From positions 1-64,000 of the forward strand of contig CAJKXC010000006.1 in the NCBI GenBank assembly GCA_905203765.1: 64,000 bases of DNA. Reading direction: 5' to 3'. Positions within the stretch are counted from its first letter, which is position 1, and each line of letters opens with the position of its first letter. The stretch is from an uncultured Bacteroides sp. Its GTDB lineage: Bacteria > Bacteroidota > Bacteroidia > Bacteroidales > Bacteroidaceae. The notes beneath the pieces were generated by a model. It saw nothing but the letters and a program-made list of their open reading frames with translations. It was not told the DNA's origin and did no database searches. Shown here in pieces: positions 63,033 to 64,000 of this stretch. The position numbers were made by a program, and so were the translations under genes.

Positions 63033-64000
63033 ATGAATCTAAAAACGTACAGGCATATCCTTGCGATACTGCTATTTCTGCTGGTTCCATGCCGGAGCCT
63101 GTGCCAGACCGGGACTTATTATTCCGCCAACGGGCAACTCAGCAGCAGCCTCATTAACCAGCTTTTTCAGGATCATCGGGGATTCATCTGGACTTCCACC
63201 GAGTTCGGACTGAACAAGTTCGACGGAACGCACTTCACCCACTATAAGCACATTGACACCGACTCCACTTCGCTCGTCAACAACCACGTGCGCGCCATCT
63301 TTGAGGACAGTTACCAGAACTTATGGATCAGATGCCTTCGTGGACTGATGCTCTATCATCCCGAGACGGACGACTTTGAACTGATAAGGATGAAGGGCAG
63401 GGAAGGTACGGTTCACGTCACCAGCCTTAAGGAACTGCGCAACGGTGAAGTATGGGGAACCACCACCGGCGACACCATCTTCCGCATGAACCTTGCCCGC
63501 AAGCTGATGGAACCCATCGAAGGCATGAACCGGAAGTTGGAGCTATCGACCATCAACGCTATTTTTGAAGATACGCTGGGAGATCTCTGGTTCCCGTCGG
63601 AGACGCAGGGAATAGTCTGCTACCACCTGAAGACCGGGGAGATACAGCGCTTCCGCTATCCCGACATTCCGGAAAACAACATATCGGCGATGGAAGAAGA
63701 TGACGAGGGAAACCTCTTCGTCGGTACCCTGACCCGCGGCCTGTGCCTATACGACAGAGAGAAGCAGCGCTTCATCCCCGTGCCCTACGGCAGCATACAG
63801 AACTTACCCATCAAGCAGCTTGCCTTCATCGACGGACGGCTGCTGATAGGTACGGACGGAAAAGGCGTCAAGACCTACAACCCTAAGACACGGCAGATTG
63901 AGGACTTCCCGATAGACGCCGCCCCCTTCGACCTGAGCACCGGAAAGATACACAGCATCCTTCAGGACAGGGACAAGAACCTCTGGCTGGGCATCTTCCA
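63033..64000 (+). CDS. HTCS regulator 2, N-terminal part (cut by window end)
   Basis: About 322 codons are present with no stop. A signal peptide (MNLKTYRHILAILLFLLVPC) precedes beta-propeller repeats (DHRGFIWTSTEFGLNKFDG, DEGNLFVGTLTRGLCLYD, DRDKNLWLGIF). The segment aligns along its length with HTCS 1, sharing SSSLINQ-FQD-RGFIW, FED--QNL and GLM-Y-PETD, so the two are paralogues and probably sense related glycans. Kinase, receiver and DNA-binding parts lie beyond the window. It is divergent from SusC 2, with the operator boxes between. Confidence 0.93.
   Translation, partial: MNLKTYRHILAILLFLLVPCRSLCQTGTYYSANGQLSSSLINQLFQDHRGFIWTSTEFGLNKFDGTHFTHYKHIDTDSTSLVNNHVRAIFEDSYQNLWIRCLRGLMLYHPETDDFELIRMKGREGTVHVTSLKELRNGEVWGTTTGDTIFRMNLARKLMEPIEGMNRKLELSTINAIFEDTLGDLWFPSETQGIVCYHLKTGEIQRFRYPDIPENNISAMEEDDEGNLFVGTLTRGLCLYDREKQRFIPVPYGSIQNLPIKQLAFIDGRLLIGTDGKGVKTYNPKTRQIEDFPIDAAPFDLSTGKIHSILQDRDKNLWLGIF

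Overview
The window is chromosomal DNA of a gut Bacteroidales, most likely the genus Bacteroides. The evidence is SusC/SusD pairs, hybrid two-component regulators, BACON-domain and fimbrillin-like lipoproteins, TAnnTTTG -7 promoter boxes and the conserved psd-pssA-DUF4834 / dnaE-trxA block. I cannot name the species from sequence alone. No rRNA, tRNA, CRISPR array, prophage or transposase was seen.

Layout. 0-5 kb: REP-like palindromes, a fimbrillin-type surface lipoprotein with a 53-residue partner peptide, and a Fic protein. 4.6-16.5 kb: MATE exporter, TPR protein, GH2 glycosidase, a membrane protein, a Sel1 protein, a birA/yjbR/yraN cluster, a BACON-M64 lipoprotein and tadA. 16.5-30 kb: housekeeping genes (psd, pssA, dnaE, trxA, tsaE, tatA, tatC) and a large nuclease-helicase. 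30.3-64 kb: a glucuronoxylan utilisation locus.

The xylan locus has two halves. First comes an HTCS regulator (minus), facing SusC-SusD-surface lipoprotein and then GH115, GH35, SGNH esterase, GPH symporter, GH10/GH43, GH43, Gfo/Idh oxidoreductase and GH67 (all plus). Then come an ExuT-like hexuronate transporter (minus), a lone ECF sigma factor (plus), a second SusD/SusC pair (minus) and a second HTCS (plus, cut by the window end). The model is surface binding and endo-cleavage, SusCD import, periplasmic removal of acetyl, (methyl)glucuronosyl and arabinosyl/galactosyl groups, and import of pentosides and glucuronate to the cytoplasm. Two genes are damaged: the second SusC by a TGG-to-TGA stop and the GH10/GH43 enzyme by a one-base frameshift.

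Two patterns stand out. (1) Three xylan-locus promoters share an operator layout: TGTAAC-type boxes spaced 21 then 20 bp (then 13 in two of them), with the first box exactly 100 bp before the -7 box in all three. (2) Five gene-end or intergenic stretches are degenerate arrays with a strict 22-bp period but different unit sequences, most abutting a stop codon. A separate 14-bp-period family occupies three gene junctions, and a three-unit (42-bp) copy sits in frame inside the helicase gene.
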